A stretch of 64,000 bases of DNA from Malaciobacter halophilus (GCF_002837275.1 NZ_NXIF01000008.1:1-64000), one strand, 5' to 3'; counted from the stretch's first letter, positions 48,260 to 58,146 are shown. Notes: generated by a model from the sequence alone, not told the origin. Program-made: numbers and translations.

Positions 48260-50110
48260 TTACTTAAGGCCTAAAATAGTTTGTAACATTTCATCTACTA
48301 CTGTAACTATTTTAGCATTTGCTGTATAAGCAGACTGAAACTTTATCAAGTTTAACATCTCTTCATCTTTATCAACTTTTACTAAATTATCATAACTACT
48401 TTGAACTGACTGTTTTACTGCTTTTTGTGTTGTAAGTAAAAAGTCACTTGTCTCTTTATCTGATGATACACTAATTCTTACTTCTTGAAAATACTCAGAA
48501 ATAGAAGTAGCTTCAGGACCTGCTAAATCTTGTCCTCTACCTTCAAAAGAAATATCACTTTTCCATTGTAAAGTAGCTAAATAATCAAGTTTTGTTTGAT
48601 CTAAATTATTTACTTCTTTTGTGTTAAACTGTAAACTTTTAACTGTTGAACCAGAAAAAAGATTAATTCCTACAATATCATCTTGATTTCCAGTATATCT
48701 ATCTGTTGAAATACCACCTTCTATGTAAGTAGTTTCACCAGTTTTTACAAACTTATCTGTAATATCACTTAAAGTTTGAGCCAATGCATCTAGTTTATCT
48801 TTATAAACTGTAAACTTATTTGATGCGGAACTTGTTGTTAAGTTTTCACTTTGTGCTTTTAAAACACCTGATTTTAACTCAATTGGAGCATCGAAGGCAT
48901 AAATTTGAACACTATTTTCACCATCATTACTTTGATACTCATCTCTAAAAACAGTATTTTTTGAAGTTACACTTGTTGGATCACTTGCATCTGTTTGCTC
49001 AGTAACTGTAATTCTTCCTTCAAATTTACCTACTTCTCCAGGTTCAACTGCTTCAACCAATAAAAAATTATCTTGTCTATCATCAGTTGTTTTTGAGCCA
49101 TCTGCTTGTTGTGTATAAGTACCATTATAAGCAACAACAGTCTTTGATAATTCTGGGTCACTATTAATTTTATGAACTAATCCTCTTACATAATTAGTTT
49201 CATCAACTGTAAAGTCTGGCGTTCCATCTCCATTTGTATCAATAGACTCTCCAAACTGCACAGAAACTTCACTACTATTATTTAGTTTATAAGTTATTGT
49301 ATCATCATTATCAAAAGTAACACCATCTAAAATAGAACTTGTTTTTCCATCGTCTTTAATAAATCTGTCTTTTTGAGGAGAGTATTGGTCTTCTACTGTA
49401 ATATCTCTAATTACTGTATTATTACCAATAGCTACAACATCTCCTATTTTTAAAGTATAAGTTCCTGCAAACTCTTCAGAGCTTATATCTGCATATTTTG
49501 ATAGTTCTAGTTCTAATTGATCTCTTCTATCAAGTAAGTCATTTGATGCAATTTGACTTTTACCTAATTGTTGATTGATTTTTCCTATCTCTTTTAAAAT
49601 TCCATTTACTTGAGAGATATTCTCTTTCATTGACTCTTTTGTAAGTTCTTCAGCTTTTTCAATATCTGAATATAAAGTTTGCATATTCTCAACAAGTAAA
49701 GTACCATGAGTAATCAAATCTGATTTATATATTTCTGAAGTTGGACTTGCTCTTAAGTTTTCAACAGCTTGCAAATACCTATTAATATCTTTTGACAAAC
49801 CACTTTCATCTGTCTCTTTAAATGCTGTTTCTATATTTCCAAGCATTTGAGATTTTTGGATAAAATAGTTCTCTCTAGTATTTTCTCTAATTAAATTTTG
49901 AGACATATAAATAGATGTAATTCTATAAGCAGTACTTGCTTCAACTCCTCGACCGTAAAATCTTGAATCTGAATGCTCTAGCTCTGATTGGTCAATTACT
50001 CTTTTTTTATATCCAGGAGTATTTTCATTAGCTATATTATTAGAAACATTTTCTACGGCCACTTTAGAGGCAGCTAAACCAGATTGGGCCACATTTAATG
50101 AATTTAGCAT
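48260..50110 (-). CDS. flgK: Flagellar hook-associated protein FlgK
   Basis: HAP1 at the hook-filament junction. Start LNVAQSGLAASKVAVENVSNN with the ANENTPGYKKR rod/hook signature, and a helical C-terminus MLNLIKFQSAYTANAKIVTV, as in other FlgK. The length of 616 aa is normal. AAAGGAG precedes the ATG. No GG-N10-GC element typical of sigma-54 promoters is visible in the 59 bases upstream. Confidence 0.94.
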   Translation of the reverse strand: MLNSLNVAQSGLAASKVAVENVSNNIANENTPGYKKRVIDQSELEHSDSRFYGRGVEASTAYRITSIYMSQNLIRENTRENYFIQKSQMLGNIETAFKETDESGLSKDINRYLQAVENLRASPTSEIYKSDLITHGTLLVENMQTLYSDIEKAEELTKESMKENISQVNGILKEIGKINQQLGKSQIASNDLLDRRDQLELELSKYADISSEEFAGTYTLKIGDVVAIGNNTVIRDITVEDQYSPQKDRFIKDDGKTSSILDGVTFDNDDTITYKLNNSSEVSVQFGESIDTNGDGTPDFTVDETNYVRGLVHKINSDPELSKTVVAYNGTYTQQADGSKTTDDRQDNFLLVEAVEPGEVGKFEGRITVTEQTDASDPTSVTSKNTVFRDEYQSNDGENSVQIYAFDAPIELKSGVLKAQSENLTTSSASNKFTVYKDKLDALAQTLSDITDKFVKTGETTYIEGGISTDRYTGNQDDIVGINLFSGSTVKSLQFNTKEVNNLDQTKLDYLATLQWKSDISFEGRGQDLAGPEATSISEYFQEVRISVSSDKETSDFLLTTQKAVKQSVQSSYDNLVKVDKDEEMLNLIKFQSAYTANAKIVTVVDEMLQTILGLK

Positions 50111-50169
50111 AAATACTCCTTTATCGTAATAATCTATCTAATTATCACATTACATTTCTTAAATTTAGT

Positions 50170-50886
50170 TTAAAAAGGCCATATCTTTCTTAATAGTTTG
50201 ATTCCCCATGGCGTTTCTAACACATCTTGTTCTGCTCCATCTTTTTTATACAAAATCTTCAAATTTGCAACCTGAGAAGACAATACTGAATTCTCAGGAG
50301 TAATATCATATGGACGAATAACTCCTGTAATAATCAATTCTTGGCGTTGTCCATCAATTAATAATTGTTTATTACCTTTAATAAAGTAGTTCCCATTTTG
50401 ATAAGTTTCTTCAATAATTACAGAAACTGTAGTAGAAAAAGACTCATCTAATGAAGTCTTAACTTCTCCCTCATTTGAACTATTACTTTGTGAACTAAAA
50501 TTTACACCAGCAACTCTATTAAACTTATTTGCATACTTATCAACAGTTCCACCCAAAGTGTTACCTGTCATAGGAGATAAAAGACCTCCTCCTAAATTTG
50601 TTTCATCAGTTCTTGTTAACTCTCTTTTATTATTTGTATCTGATGTTAAAGATTCATCAATTCTTACTTGTATAATATCACCAATTTGTAAATCTTTCTT
50701 ATCTGCAAATAAAGAAGGCCCTTTTCTTGTATATAAAGAGCCTTTTTTCTTTTCAACTTTTTTTACTGGTTTTGGAATTTGCATTTTTGGTTTGGAAAAA
50801 TCCAACTTCTCTTCTGTTGCAGCACACGCTGAAAAAAGAAATATGGCCATTAATGCAATACATATGTTTTTATAATTACTCGTCAT
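50170..50886 (-). CDS. flgH: Flagellar L-ring protein FlgH
   Basis: Outer-membrane ring lipoprotein. The signal peptide ends in the lipobox FSAC (Cys21). The family core is seen in GDIIQVRIDESLTSDTNNKRE, NEGEVKTSLDESFSTTVSV and GNYFIKGNKQLLIDGQRQ. The length is 238 aa. It overlaps the unknown gene before it by 11 bases. Confidence 0.94.
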   Translation of the reverse strand: MTSNYKNICIALMAIFLFSACAATEEKLDFSKPKMQIPKPVKKVEKKKGSLYTRKGPSLFADKKDLQIGDIIQVRIDESLTSDTNNKRELTRTDETNLGGGLLSPMTGNTLGGTVDKYANKFNRVAGVNFSSQSNSSNEGEVKTSLDESFSTTVSVIIEETYQNGNYFIKGNKQLLIDGQRQELIITGVIRPYDITPENSVLSSQVANLKILYKKDGAEQDVLETPWGIKLLRKIWPF

Positions 50887-51304
50887 TAAATTTACTCTCT
50901 ACTATATACTCTAAATCAATCGCTATTTTTATATCATCTATTGTTCTTTTTACTAATGCTAATGTTCCATACCTTACTACTAAAGCATCAATATTAGTAT
51001 CAGGGTCACATACTATTAGTATTCTATTTGATACAATTTTTACGTTTCTTACATTTAATTGACCAACTAAATCAACAGCACTTTCAACTTCTCTATATAT
51101 AAGTTTTTCAAGTTTTGCTTTTCTTTGTTGCTCTTTTATTTTCTTACTATTTTCAAGTTGTACTAACTCTTTTTGTTTCTCTTCTTGCGCAAATTTATCA
51201 CTCATATGAGAGTAATAAGCAACAAACATAGCAATTACTGCAATAACAGAGATAACTTTTATAATCACTCTTTTTTTAGATGTTCTTTTTACTGCAATAA
51301 TCAT
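50876..51304 (-). CDS. Unknown bitopic protein in the flagellar operon
   Basis: A 142-aa protein: basic N-terminus, one membrane helix at about 13-32, a charged coiled-coil stretch to about 75, then a small periplasmic domain (VRNVKIVSNRILIVCDPD...). It lies between fliL and flgH with an 11-base overlap into flgH. The layout resembles flagellar or motor accessory proteins, but I recognise no family. Confidence 0.65.
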   Translation of the reverse strand: MIIAVKRTSKKRVIIKVISVIAVIAMFVAYYSHMSDKFAQEEKQKELVQLENSKKIKEQQRKAKLEKLIYREVESAVDLVGQLNVRNVKIVSNRILIVCDPDTNIDALVVRYGTLALVKRTIDDIKIAIDLEYIVESKFNDE

Positions 51305-51322
51305 TATTTACCTTTAATTTAG

Positions 51323-51853
51323 TTACTTAATAACAAAAGTTGTGAAGTATAAATTTTTGATACTATCTTTTTTTATATCTTCATTAGATGCAGTTACTTC
51401 ATTTAATATTGAGTTAATCTCATCTATTAACTCCTCTTTTAGTAATGCTTTTCCTCCAACAGTTAATAACTCTTCAGAACTTCTTGCACTAATTTGAGAA
51501 ATAACAATATCTACAATTTCTGGTTTATACTCTTCTACAACAGCCTCAATTGTTGGCTCTGTACTTTTTAAAGTAAATGACAATTTCATTAACTTTTCTC
51601 TACCTCTTGAGTTAGTAATATTTAAAACCAAATCATTTATTGCAGTTTTAAAACTCTCCCCATCAGCATTTTGTTCTTGAGTCTTTTCTTGCCCATTTTC
51701 ACCACTATTTTGATCCGATAAAACACCTTTTGAAAAAAGAAAATAAGCCATTCCACCAACAGCTAGTAGCAATACAATAATTAGTGCAACAAGCACTATC
51801 ATTAAACCTTTTCCGCCTTTTTGTTCCGCTGGTGCGTTCTCTTCTTCTGCCAT
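51323..51853 (-). CDS. fliL: Flagellar basal body-associated protein FliL
   Basis: Inner-membrane protein around the stator that supports motor torque. The 176-aa protein has one membrane helix (about 17-40, after KGGKGLMIV), an acidic linker, and the periplasmic FliL domain with VLNITNSRGREKLMKLSFTLK and IVDIVISQISARSSEEL. It starts two bases before the next upstream gene ends. Confidence 0.92.
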   Translation of the reverse strand: MAEEENAPAEQKGGKGLMIVLVALIIVLLLAVGGMAYFLFSKGVLSDQNSGENGQEKTQEQNADGESFKTAINDLVLNITNSRGREKLMKLSFTLKSTEPTIEAVVEEYKPEIVDIVISQISARSSEELLTVGGKALLKEELIDEINSILNEVTASNEDIKKDSIKNLYFTTFVIK

Positions 51854-51855
51854 TC

Positions 51856-52347
51856 CTATCCCTTTGTTTTATTATTATAATCTTTTAACATTAGTGTTAA
51901 TAATGAAGCGTTTTTAACACTTAAATATCGCATTATTAGAGTAACTTTTTTCTCTTTAAGTTTCAAGATAATGTCAAATACATCTTCAATATTTCCTTCA
52001 TCTATCATTTTATTAAAAATTTCAGCTGAAACTTTTGGCTTCATACCATTATAAATTTTCGCTGTTTTTGTTTTTACTTCACCTTTAATGTCTTGTAATA
52101 TTTCTAAATTTTGATCTCTTAAAGTTTGTATCTGTTTTTTCTCTTTTTCTATTTTTGAAAGTAAATCTTCAAGCTCTTTTTTTCGTTGTTTATACTCTGC
52201 TTCTTTTTTATTATAAAACTCATTTAACTCTTTTTTCAACTCTCTTATTTCAATTCTTTGTTTTATAAACTTTGAAGTTGTATCATCTGCACTAAATAGA
52301 AATGATGTTGTAAAAATGATAACTGCAAAAACTATCTTAAGCAACAC
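51856..52347 (-). CDS. MotE-like periplasmic flagellar protein
   Basis: A 163-aa protein with a signal peptide (about 1-19), a long Lys/Glu coiled coil (30-95) and a C-terminal MgtE-N-like helical domain with YNGMKPKVSAEIFNKM and LKEKKVTLIMRYL. This is the build of MotE and of Campylobacter Cj1496c, periplasmic proteins tied to motility. Position between fliJ-like and fliL genes supports it. The exact role is inferred. Confidence 0.75.
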   Translation of the reverse strand: MLLKIVFAVIIFTTSFLFSADDTTSKFIKQRIEIRELKKELNEFYNKKEAEYKQRKKELEDLLSKIEKEKKQIQTLRDQNLEILQDIKGEVKTKTAKIYNGMKPKVSAEIFNKMIDEGNIEDVFDIILKLKEKKVTLIMRYLSVKNASLLTLMLKDYNNKTKG

Positions 52348-52354
52348 TTCTCCT

Positions 52355-52759
52355 TTAACCTCTTATGTATTTACTTTGCATATATTCTGAAGAGGCTTCC
52401 TCTTCAGCAGCCAATGCTAATTTTATTTTCTCTTTTCTCTCTTCTTGCAAAATATAATTAAACTGTTCACTCTGTTTTTGCAGTTCAATTAACTCTTGTA
52501 CAACTATTTCATGCTTTTTATTTAACTGTTTCTTTTTTGCTTCAAGTTTTAACATATGTTGCTTCATACTATTTTTATGCATCTGTAAAATAGCAAAATC
52601 TGAAATAGCACCATGAGGTTGAACTCCAGTGGTATTTATTTTAGTTTGAGTAATAGTAAGCTCAGTTTCAATTGCATCGATTTGTTGCATTAGTTGACCT
52701 TTTTCAACTAACTTTCTATCAATTTGAGTCTTTTTTAAATCATAAAGTTTTTCTATCAT
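52355..52759 (-). CDS. FliJ-like coiled-coil export protein
   Basis: A 134-aa protein from the ATG at 52759; almost entirely charged helix and coiled coil (EKLYDLKKTQIDRKLVEKG, then LEAKKKQLNKKHE). FliJ, the stalk of the flagellar export ATPase, has this size and build and sits in flagellar operons. The longer frame from 52792 would overlap fliQ, so the later ATG with GGAAAA ahead is chosen. Sequence of FliJ is poorly conserved, so the call is moderate. Confidence 0.6.
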   Translation of the reverse strand: MIEKLYDLKKTQIDRKLVEKGQLMQQIDAIETELTITQTKINTTGVQPHGAISDFAILQMHKNSMKQHMLKLEAKKKQLNKKHEIVVQELIELQKQSEQFNYILQEERKEKIKLALAAEEEASSEYMQSKYIRG

Positions 52760-52761
52760 AA

Positions 52762-53028
52762 CTATTTTCCAAAAACCAACATAATATCCCAAAGGTCTTT
52801 TGTATAAGTACTAATATGATCTCCCATCCAAGGTAATGATATTAATACAAATACTGATACAAAAATCATTTTAGGTACAAAAGATAATGATGCATCAGAA
52901 ACTTGTGTAACTGCTTGAAAAATCGAAATCAATAGACCAATTACCATACTTACAATAAGTGAAGGCATTCCAAGTATTAAAATAATCTTTACGGTATTTT
53001 CAGCAATACCTATTAAGTCCATTTCCAT
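52762..53028 (-). CDS. fliQ: Flagellar export gate protein FliQ
   Basis: An 88-aa protein with two transmembrane helices (about 12-38 and 50-75), part of the FliPQR export gate. Start MEMDLIGIAENTVKIIL and the block VSMVIGLLISIFQAVTQVSDASL are clear FliQ marks. It lies two bases after the acidic protein gene. Confidence 0.94.
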   Translation of the reverse strand: MEMDLIGIAENTVKIILILGMPSLIVSMVIGLLISIFQAVTQVSDASLSFVPKMIFVSVFVLISLPWMGDHISTYTKDLWDIMLVFGK

Positions 53029-53030
53029 CT

Positions 53031-54131
53031 TTAGTCTTTAATCTTTACAGTAATCTCCAAAGTTTTATTATTTAATAGTTGTTGAATTAAAGCAACTATA
53101 TCAGATGCATTATTACTATCCAATTTTATAGTTTCATTATCCTCTTGAGGTACACTTTTTACCTCTTCAATACTAGGCATAGAGTTTGTAGGTTCAATAT
53201 CATCAGTTAAACCTTCTAGTGCTGATAAAACATCTTTTTCATTTAAACTATCTAACTCAGAAAACTCATTTGCCATATTCTCTCCTTTTAAAGACATATT
53301 CTCTTTTATATCTTCAATTTTATCTTTAGGTATTATATCATCTTTTAAATCACTTTGTATCTCTTCATCTGGAAGATTCATCAGTTCATCAAGATCTTTT
53401 AAATCTACTTCTTTTGCCTCTTCTTCATCTAAAGCTGTTAATAATTCATCTTTAATATTATCTTTAACTTTTAGTTCATCTTCACTTAAATCTATATCTT
53501 GTTGCTCAATTTCAGGTCTTATATCTTCATATGTTTGAGGTTCTTGAGCTTCATTTATATAATCATCAAAATAGTCTTTTGAAGAAGTTGCTATTACATC
53601 ATCTTCCATTTTTGGAGTTTGATTAAAAAAATCATCCATTTGTTCATCATCTTCATTTGGGTCAATATGAGTAAGTAAAGAGCTTAATTCATCATCTAAC
53701 TCTGTGTCATAAGATTCATCACTCTCTTCATATGCTTCATCAACTATATCTCTAATTGACTCTTCTACTCCATCTTCAATAACATTATTTTGTGAATTAT
53801 CAAGTTTGTTTAAGATATGCGTAGTTAATTCATCTAAAGAATCAACAGACATATCTCCTATTCCATGGTCAAGTAAATACTCTTGTTCAATACCATCTTT
53901 AGGTCTTAAAAACTTAAATTTTGAATTTATTGATTTTTTCTTTATTATTTTTGAATCATCAATTAAATAGATATCTTCTGGATTCTCTTCAATTGCATCT
54001 TTTAAGTCATCCAACTCATTTAATTCTATTACAGAACTATTTTTATCGAGTCTAAATTTAACATTGGCATGTTCTAGAAGATTATTTATTTCTTCTTTAA
54101 AGTCTTCGTTTCCATAAATATATATATTCAA
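53031..54131 (-). CDS. Long acidic protein heading the flagellar operon
   Basis: A 366-aa protein: an N-terminal ~90 residues that look folded (MNIYIYGNEDFKEEINNLL, DIYLIDDSKI), a middle of about 220 residues extremely rich in Asp and Glu and likely disordered, and a short C-terminal segment (DIVALIQQLLNNKTLEITVKI). No membrane segment. The start is TTG at 54131 with AGGG ahead and a TATAAT -10 box at 54160-54165. As first gene before fliQ it is probably flagellar or regulatory, but I recognise no family. Confidence 0.65.
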   Translation of the reverse strand: MNIYIYGNEDFKEEINNLLEHANVKFRLDKNSSVIELNELDDLKDAIEENPEDIYLIDDSKIIKKKSINSKFKFLRPKDGIEQEYLLDHGIGDMSVDSLDELTTHILNKLDNSQNNVIEDGVEESIRDIVDEAYEESDESYDTELDDELSSLLTHIDPNEDDEQMDDFFNQTPKMEDDVIATSSKDYFDDYINEAQEPQTYEDIRPEIEQQDIDLSEDELKVKDNIKDELLTALDEEEAKEVDLKDLDELMNLPDEEIQSDLKDDIIPKDKIEDIKENMSLKGENMANEFSELDSLNEKDVLSALEGLTDDIEPTNSMPSIEEVKSVPQEDNETIKLDSNNASDIVALIQQLLNNKTLEITVKIKD

Positions 54132-54159
54132 AAAATGCCCTAAAATAATTTTTATGTAG

Positions 54160-54165
54160 ATTATA
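54160..54165 (-). promoter_or_regulatory. -10 box of the minus-strand flagellar operon
   Basis: Minus-strand TATAAT within GGTATAATC, 28 bases before the TTG start at 54131; expected transcription start near 54153. Confidence 0.55.
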
Positions 54166-54188
54166 CCTTTATTTTATAAAATTTTAGA

Positions 54189-54194
54189 TAAAAT
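54189..54194 (+). promoter_or_regulatory. Probable -10 box of flgI-fliM
   Basis: TAAAAT within TTTAGATAAAATT, 27 bases before the flgI TTG, with AAAAGGG at 54207-54213. One mismatch to TATAAT. Confidence 0.4.
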
Positions 54195-54221
54195 TAAATG
54201 AAATTGTAAAAGGGTGTTTCA

Positions 54222-55277
54222 TTGAGAAGTATATTAGCTATTATTTTATTATTAACATCATCAATTTTTGCACAAACAATTAAAGATATTTCAAATGTGG
54301 TGGGTATTAGAGATAACCAGTTAATTGGATATGGATTAGTTGTAGGTCTTGCAGGAACAGGTGATAAAAGTCAATTTACAATGCAATCACTACAAAATCT
54401 TCTTAGAAACTCATATATAAAAATCCCAACATCTTCAATAAAATCAAAAAATATTGCAGCTGTCATGGTAACTGCAAAACTTCCTCCTTTTGCTAGACAA
54501 GGTGATAAAATCAAAATAAAAGTTTCAGCAATTGGTGATGCAAAATCTATTGATCATGGACAACTACTTTTAACACAATTAAAAGGTGTTGATGGTAATG
54601 TTTATGCTTTAGGTCAAGGAACAGTTGTAGCTGATTTAAAAAACTTAACAACAGGTTTTATATATAATGGTGCTACAATTGAGAATGAAGTTGATTTTAA
54701 ACTTGGCGATGAAGAAGAGATAACACTAAGTCTATTTAAAAACAGTGCAAAACATGCAGATATAATTGAAAGAAAAGTAAATGAAAGATTTGGTAAAAGA
54801 CTTGCAAGAGCCATAGATACAAGAACAATAAAAATAAAAAAGCCTCCAACTATGTCTATTGTAAAATTTTTATCAATTGTTCAAAATATTCAACTTGATG
54901 ATAGCTTTAAGAAAAAAATCATCATTGATATGAATAGAGAGATTATTATTGCAGGTGCAGATATAAAAATTGACCCCGTTACTGTTACTAGAGATAACTT
55001 CACTTTAAGGGTAAAAAAATCAGCTTTAAATGAAGAAGAGTGGAATGATAGAGCTGTAAATAGAGGTGTTGATATAGGTGATGATGTAAAAGTTGGTAAT
55101 AATCCAGCTGAAGTTAATATAGATAATGCACTAATAAATACAAAGAGTGCTCCAACGGTTTCAGACCTAATGAGAGCAATGAAAGTAATGAAATTACCTA
55201 TAACAGATATAATTGAAACTATAAAACTTATTAAAGATTTAGGTTCAATTAATGCTGAAGTTGAAATAAGAGGATAA
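54222..55277 (+). CDS. flgI: Flagellar P-ring protein FlgI
   Basis: Periplasmic ring protein around the rod. Signal peptide of about 18 residues ending IFA, then QTIKDISNVVGIRDNQLIGY, the FlgI hallmark, and AVMVTAKLPPFARQGDKI. The length is 351 aa. The start is TTG at 54222 with AAAAGGG ahead. It is read divergently from the rest of the flagellar operon and is followed two bases later by fliM. Confidence 0.95.
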   Translation: MRSILAIILLLTSSIFAQTIKDISNVVGIRDNQLIGYGLVVGLAGTGDKSQFTMQSLQNLLRNSYIKIPTSSIKSKNIAAVMVTAKLPPFARQGDKIKIKVSAIGDAKSIDHGQLLLTQLKGVDGNVYALGQGTVVADLKNLTTGFIYNGATIENEVDFKLGDEEEITLSLFKNSAKHADIIERKVNERFGKRLARAIDTRTIKIKKPPTMSIVKFLSIVQNIQLDDSFKKKIIIDMNREIIIAGADIKIDPVTVTRDNFTLRVKKSALNEEEWNDRAVNRGVDIGDDVKVGNNPAEVNIDNALINTKSAPTVSDLMRAMKVMKLPITDIIETIKLIKDLGSINAEVEIRG

Positions 55278-55279
55278 GA

Positions 55280-56377
55280 ATGGCTGAATTTTTAAGTCAA
55301 GATGAAATTGATGCTCTTTTAGATATTGCCGAACAGGGTGAAGATATCGACACAACTGTCGAAGAAAAACCCATATCTAAAGAAAAAAATTACTCAATTT
55401 ACGATTTTAAAAAACCAAATAGAATATCAAATGAACAGTTTAAAGCCTTCTCAACTCTACACGATAAGATGTTAAGGGATTTAATTACTGACCTTTCAGC
55501 AATGCTTAGAAAAATTGTTGATATTAAACTTTACTCAATTGAACAAATGACTTATGGTGAGTTTATTCTTTCTATTCCTCAATTAACATCTCTTAATACA
55601 TTATCGATTAAACCTCTTGAAGGAAGAATAGTAATTGAGTGTAACCCTGGAATTTCACATAAAATTATTGCCGAACTTTTAGGTAGTGGTGCTGTTGCAG
55701 CAAGTGACAATTTAGATAGAGAATTAACAGAAATTGAAGTAGAAATATTTGACCATTTTTATAAAATGTTTGTAAAACATATGTATAGAGCATGGGATGA
55801 AGTGACAACTTTAAATTTCAAAATAGAATCAAGAGATACAAATGCAAATGCAATTCAAATTATCTCAGACCATGAGATAGTTTTACTTGTTGTATTAGAA
55901 ATTACAATTGATGAAGAGTCTGGATTTTTATCTATTTGTTATCCTATTTCTTATATCGAGCAACTATTAAACAAAATTGTTGAAAGAATTTTCTCAGAAG
56001 GTAAAAATAGAAAAATTAGTAGAAAAAGAGATATTACAACTCTTATTTCTGGTGCAAAAATGCATATTCAAGCTATTATGGCAGAAACAGAAATGAATGT
56101 TGAAGATATACTAAATCTTAAAAAAGGAGATGTAATTGTATTTAATAAAAATGCAACTTCATCATCTTCAAAACTATATATTAATAATAAAGAGAAATTT
56201 GTTGGTTTATCGGGAATTTCTAATAATAGAAAAGCTGTACAAATTGAATCAAATATTGACCATGAAAAACAAGAAACTCTTGATATTTTAAGAGTTATGA
56301 GAGAAGAAAGAGAGAAAAAAGCAAAAGAGACAAATGCAAATATCAAACGTCTTCTTGCAGAAAAAGGTATTTTTTAA
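55280..56377 (+). CDS. fliM: Flagellar motor switch protein FliM
   Basis: C-ring protein that receives CheY-P and sets rotation direction. The N-terminal CheY-binding peptide reads EFLSQDEIDALLDI; the CheC-like middle domain follows (FSTLHDKMLRDLITDLSAML), then the C-terminal SpoA domain (about 255-325, VEDILNLKKGDVIVFNK). The length of 365 aa is normal. Confidence 0.95.
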   Translation: MAEFLSQDEIDALLDIAEQGEDIDTTVEEKPISKEKNYSIYDFKKPNRISNEQFKAFSTLHDKMLRDLITDLSAMLRKIVDIKLYSIEQMTYGEFILSIPQLTSLNTLSIKPLEGRIVIECNPGISHKIIAELLGSGAVAASDNLDRELTEIEVEIFDHFYKMFVKHMYRAWDEVTTLNFKIESRDTNANAIQIISDHEIVLLVVLEITIDEESGFLSICYPISYIEQLLNKIVERIFSEGKNRKISRKRDITTLISGAKMHIQAIMAETEMNVEDILNLKKGDVIVFNKNATSSSSKLYINNKEKFVGLSGISNNRKAVQIESNIDHEKQETLDILRVMREEREKKAKETNANIKRLLAEKGIF

Positions 56378-56399
56378 GAAGTAAGAAATACTTACTTCT
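56377..56399. terminator. Hairpin between fliM and glnB
   Basis: AGAAGTAAG pairs with CTTACTTCT around AAATA, beginning at the fliM stop codon. There is no long T run, so termination may be partial. Confidence 0.5.
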
Positions 56400-56413
56400 A
56401 AATTAATATAGAT

Positions 56414-56794
<381 letters not shown>

Positions 56795-56836
56795 TTAAAT
56801 TAAAATTATCTTAAACTTTCAATATCCTAAAGGATA

Positions 56837-58024
56837 TTAAAAAGCTCTTTTAAATTCAGGATATGCTTCAAGTCCACACTCTTCAACATCTAATCCTTGC
56901 ATCTCTTCATCACTATGTGCTCTTAATTCTACTATTTTATTTAAAAAAAATAAAACAATATAAGAGATTACAAAAGCGAAAACTCCTATAACAACTACAC
57001 CTTTTAATTGTCCTAAAAAAGTTATACTTTCGCCATTACTTGCAAAAATACCAACAGCTAATGTTCCCCAAACTCCATTTACTAAATGAACAGATAAAGC
57101 ACCAACTGGGTCATCAATTCTTAATTTATCAAAAAAAGATACTGCAAATACAACTAATGCACCGCCAATTGCTCCAATTAATATAGGCACATAAATATTA
57201 TATAAATCAGGTCCAGCTGTAATTGCTACTAGCCCTCCTAAAGCACCATTTAATATCATAGTCAAATCTAGTTTTGAATACTTTATATACATAATTATAG
57301 AAACCATTATAGCTCCTGCTAAACCTGCTGTATTTGTATTCATTATAGTAAGAGCAACTGCATTAGCACTCTCTTTACTAGAGATTGAACCAACACTTCC
57401 ACCATTAAATCCAAACCATCCAATCCATAATAAAAGAGCCCCTAAAGTTACTAAAGGAATATTTGAAGCTGGAATTACTCTAACTCCTCCTGTTTTTGGG
57501 TATCTTCCTTTTCTATTTCCAATGATTAAAATTGCTGCAAGAAGTGCCCATCCTCCTGTACTATGAATTACAGTTGAACCAGCTAAATCATACATACTTA
57601 AATTTAATATTGTTCCTTCTAAAAAGTTTGCTCCCCATGTAATATTAACTACTAAAGGGTATATAACTGATGCCATAATAACAGTAAAAAAGGCTAAAGG
57701 AATAACCTTTGCTCTTTCACTAACTCCACCACTCATAATATTGATAACTTTTCCAACAAATGCCATTTGAAATAAAAAAGCTGCCCATTTACTCATACTA
57801 TCACTTCCAAAATCACCAAATGCTATTGAATAGCCAAATAGTAAAAATGCCAAAGAAGCAACTGCATAAATTAAAGTATTAATTGTTAATACTGCTGTAA
57901 CATTCTTAGTTCTTACAAGTCCTGCTTCAAGCATAGCAAAACCAGGAACCATAAAGATAATTAATACCATTGCAAAAATTGCAAAAAAAGTATCTAGTAC
58001 ATAAGGAATTGATTCAAGTTCCAT
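56837..58024 (-). CDS. amtB: Ammonium transporter AmtB (copy 1)
   Basis: A 395-aa inner-membrane ammonium channel with 11 helices. The twin histidines are in STVIHSTGGW and LSVHLVNGVWG, and the start is MVPGFAMLEAGLVRTKN. The C-terminal tail EECGLEAYPEF is the PII-controlled segment. It has no cleavable signal peptide. It has its own -10 box at 58058-58063. Confidence 0.95.
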   Translation of the reverse strand: MELESIPYVLDTFFAIFAMVLIIFMVPGFAMLEAGLVRTKNVTAVLTINTLIYAVASLAFLLFGYSIAFGDFGSDSMSKWAAFLFQMAFVGKVINIMSGGVSERAKVIPLAFFTVIMASVIYPLVVNITWGANFLEGTILNLSMYDLAGSTVIHSTGGWALLAAILIIGNRKGRYPKTGGVRVIPASNIPLVTLGALLLWIGWFGFNGGSVGSISSKESANAVALTIMNTNTAGLAGAIMVSIIMYIKYSKLDLTMILNGALGGLVAITAGPDLYNIYVPILIGAIGGALVVFAVSFFDKLRIDDPVGALSVHLVNGVWGTLAVGIFASNGESITFLGQLKGVVVIGVFAFVISYIVLFFLNKIVELRAHSDEEMQGLDVEECGLEAYPEFKRAF

Positions 58025-58057
58025 TATATTGTCCTCTCAATGATTTTTATTAGAACA

Positions 58058-58063
58058 ATTATA
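58058..58063 (-). promoter_or_regulatory. -10 box of amtB copy 1
   Basis: Minus-strand TATAAT 34 bases before the ATG; GAGGA is at the normal place. It lies downstream of the terminator at 58119-58145, so the two amtB-glnK pairs are separate units. Confidence 0.5.
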
Positions 58064-58118
58064 ATAAGAAATTTAAAAGTAGAGCTATTTTTTTTGTATA
58101 TATTTTATACAATTGTTT

Positions 58119-58145
58119 AAAAAGAGGCATAAGTTGCCCCTTTTT
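58119..58145 (-). terminator. Terminator after glnK copy 2
   Basis: AAAAAGAGGC pairs with GCCCCTTTTT with one mismatch, loop ATAAGTT, followed by T-rich sequence on the minus strand. Confidence 0.65.
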
Positions 58146-58146
58146 A

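Noticed and set aside
50558-51062. Two plus-strand frames over flgH and its neighbour
   Set aside because: Antisense to flgH and the bitopic protein, mutually overlapping, no start signals.
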